Source: Bacillota bacterium | GTDB taxonomy: Bacteria; Bacillota; Clostridia; Oscillospirales; Oscillospiraceae | NCBI GenBank assembly: GCA_023395775.1 | Contig: JAEWYA010000146.1 | Span: forward strand, 1 to 5,874 | DNA: 5,874 nt | Reading direction: 5' to 3' | Shown: in pieces, positions 5,297-5,874 of the stretch | Position numbering within the stretch: the stretch's first letter is position 1 | Layout: every line of letters begins with the position of its first letter | The notes under the pieces: model-generated | Database searches by the model: none | Seen by the model: only the letters and a program-made list of their open reading frames with translations | What the model was told of the DNA's origin: nothing | Program-made: the position numbers and the translations under genes

Positions 5297-5874
5297 ATGG
5301 CATATTCTCTCAGCGGCATCAACGAGGCTGTCCGCAGCGATCCCAGAGAATTTTCCCAGCGCTGCGACGAGGAATTTCAGAAGAAGGTGCGCACGGCGGC
5401 TGAAAAAATTGCCGAACACCGGAGCGAGTCCCATATTATTCTGCTGTCCGGACCCTCCGGCTCCGGTAAAACCACAACCGCTCTGAAGATAGAGGATACT
5501 CTCAAGGCCATGGGCGTGATGACCCATACGGTGTCCATGGACAACTATTTCAACACCATTGACCCGGAGACCGCTCCCCGGAACCGTGAGGGCGCCATCG
5601 ACTTTGAGTCTCCCTTCTGCCTGGACATCGAGCTTTTGAACCGCCATTTCGCCATGCTGGACCGGGGCGAGACCATCCACGTGCCCAAGTATGAGTTTGC
5701 CCGGCAGATGCGCTCCGATATTATGTCTCAGCCCCTGCGGCTGGGAAATGATGAGCTGGCAATCTTTGAGGGTATCCACGCTCTGAACGACGTGATCATC
5801 GGCAAAAACCCGAGAGCCTTCAAACTCTATATTGCCGCCCGCAGCAGCGTGATGGACGGAGGCAATTTGGTTTT
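5297..5874 (+). CDS. Uridine-kinase-like nucleoside kinase (PRK/Udk family), 3' truncated by window
   Basis: The frame is open from ATG 5297 to the window edge (192 complete codons), so the C-terminus is missing. After a helical N-terminal extension of about 45 residues, it shows the P-loop G52-PSGSGK-T59, a MDNYF motif (81-85) like the substrate-side 'DDYY' of uridine kinase, PKYEFAR (130-136) corresponding to uridine kinase 'P.YDF', and a Walker-B-like LAIFEGIHAL (154-163). These place it in the uridine kinase/phosphoribulokinase family of P-loop kinases, which phosphorylate nucleosides or sugar phosphates with ATP. Clostridia often have a longer paralogue with a TGS domain ahead of the kinase; here the kinase starts close to the N-terminus, with no TGS. 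True substrate is not deducible, and uridine/cytidine is only the family default. It follows hemZ after 56 bases on the same strand. Confidence 0.88.
   Translation, partial: MAYSLSGINEAVRSDPREFSQRCDEEFQKKVRTAAEKIAEHRSESHIILLSGPSGSGKTTTALKIEDTLKAMGVMTHTVSMDNYFNTIDPETAPRNREGAIDFESPFCLDIELLNRHFAMLDRGETIHVPKYEFARQMRSDIMSQPLRLGNDELAIFEGIHALNDVIIGKNPRAFKLYIAARSSVMDGGNLV

Noticed and set aside
5501..5512. 12-base direct repeat CTCAAGGCCATG, also at 2-13
   Set aside because: Both copies lie in frame in coding sequence as Leu-Lys-Ala-Met with preferred codons, so a chance match is the simplest reading; there is no sign of an att site or duplication.
1..5874. A novel defence, mobile or biosynthetic system
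   Set aside because: All genes belong to well-known housekeeping families in a conserved order. No CRISPR, toxin–antitoxin, transposase, phage or retron-like signal was found on either strand.

Overview
The window is a compact, GC-rich, one-directional gene cluster from what is most likely an anaerobic Clostridia-class Firmicute. The order Rel (p)ppGpp synthetase – D-aminoacyl-tRNA deacylase – glyoxalase-II-like metallo-hydrolase – HemZ is a familiar chromosomal order in that class. High G+C at third codon positions and the HemZ-type radical SAM protein suggest a gut Oscillospiraceae-like lineage (relatives of Oscillibacter or Flavonifractor). The taxonomic placement is inference from gene order and composition, not from a search.

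Layout, all on the + strand: bases 1-289 are the 3' end of a gene best matched to the RecJ C-terminal domain. Its stop overlaps the GTG start of a full-length bifunctional Rel (286-2499). A 155-base gap (2500-2654) follows, the only non-coding stretch over 60 bases. It holds a ~99-bp element with terminal inverted repeats and two perfect hairpins. Then come dtd (2655-3101), an MBL-fold hydrolase (3114-3731), hemZ (3735-5240) and the start of a uridine-kinase-like P-loop kinase (5297 to the window edge). No tRNA, rRNA, CRISPR array, transposase or convincing intrinsic terminator was seen.

Gaps of -4, 12, 3 and 56 bases, with Shine-Dalgarno sequences inside or just after the previous gene, suggest one or two polycistronic units, the only plausible break being the hairpin-rich gap between rel and dtd. 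The genes are mostly maintenance functions: DNA repair (RecJ), the stringent response (Rel), clearing of D-amino-acid-charged tRNA (Dtd), probable thioester/metabolite hydrolysis (MBL), a HemN-like radical SAM protein, and a nucleoside-kinase-like protein. I see no evidence of a defence, mobile or otherwise new multi-gene system. The most unusual object is the palindromic element between rel and dtd, which resembles a small dispersed (REP- or MITE-like) repeat.
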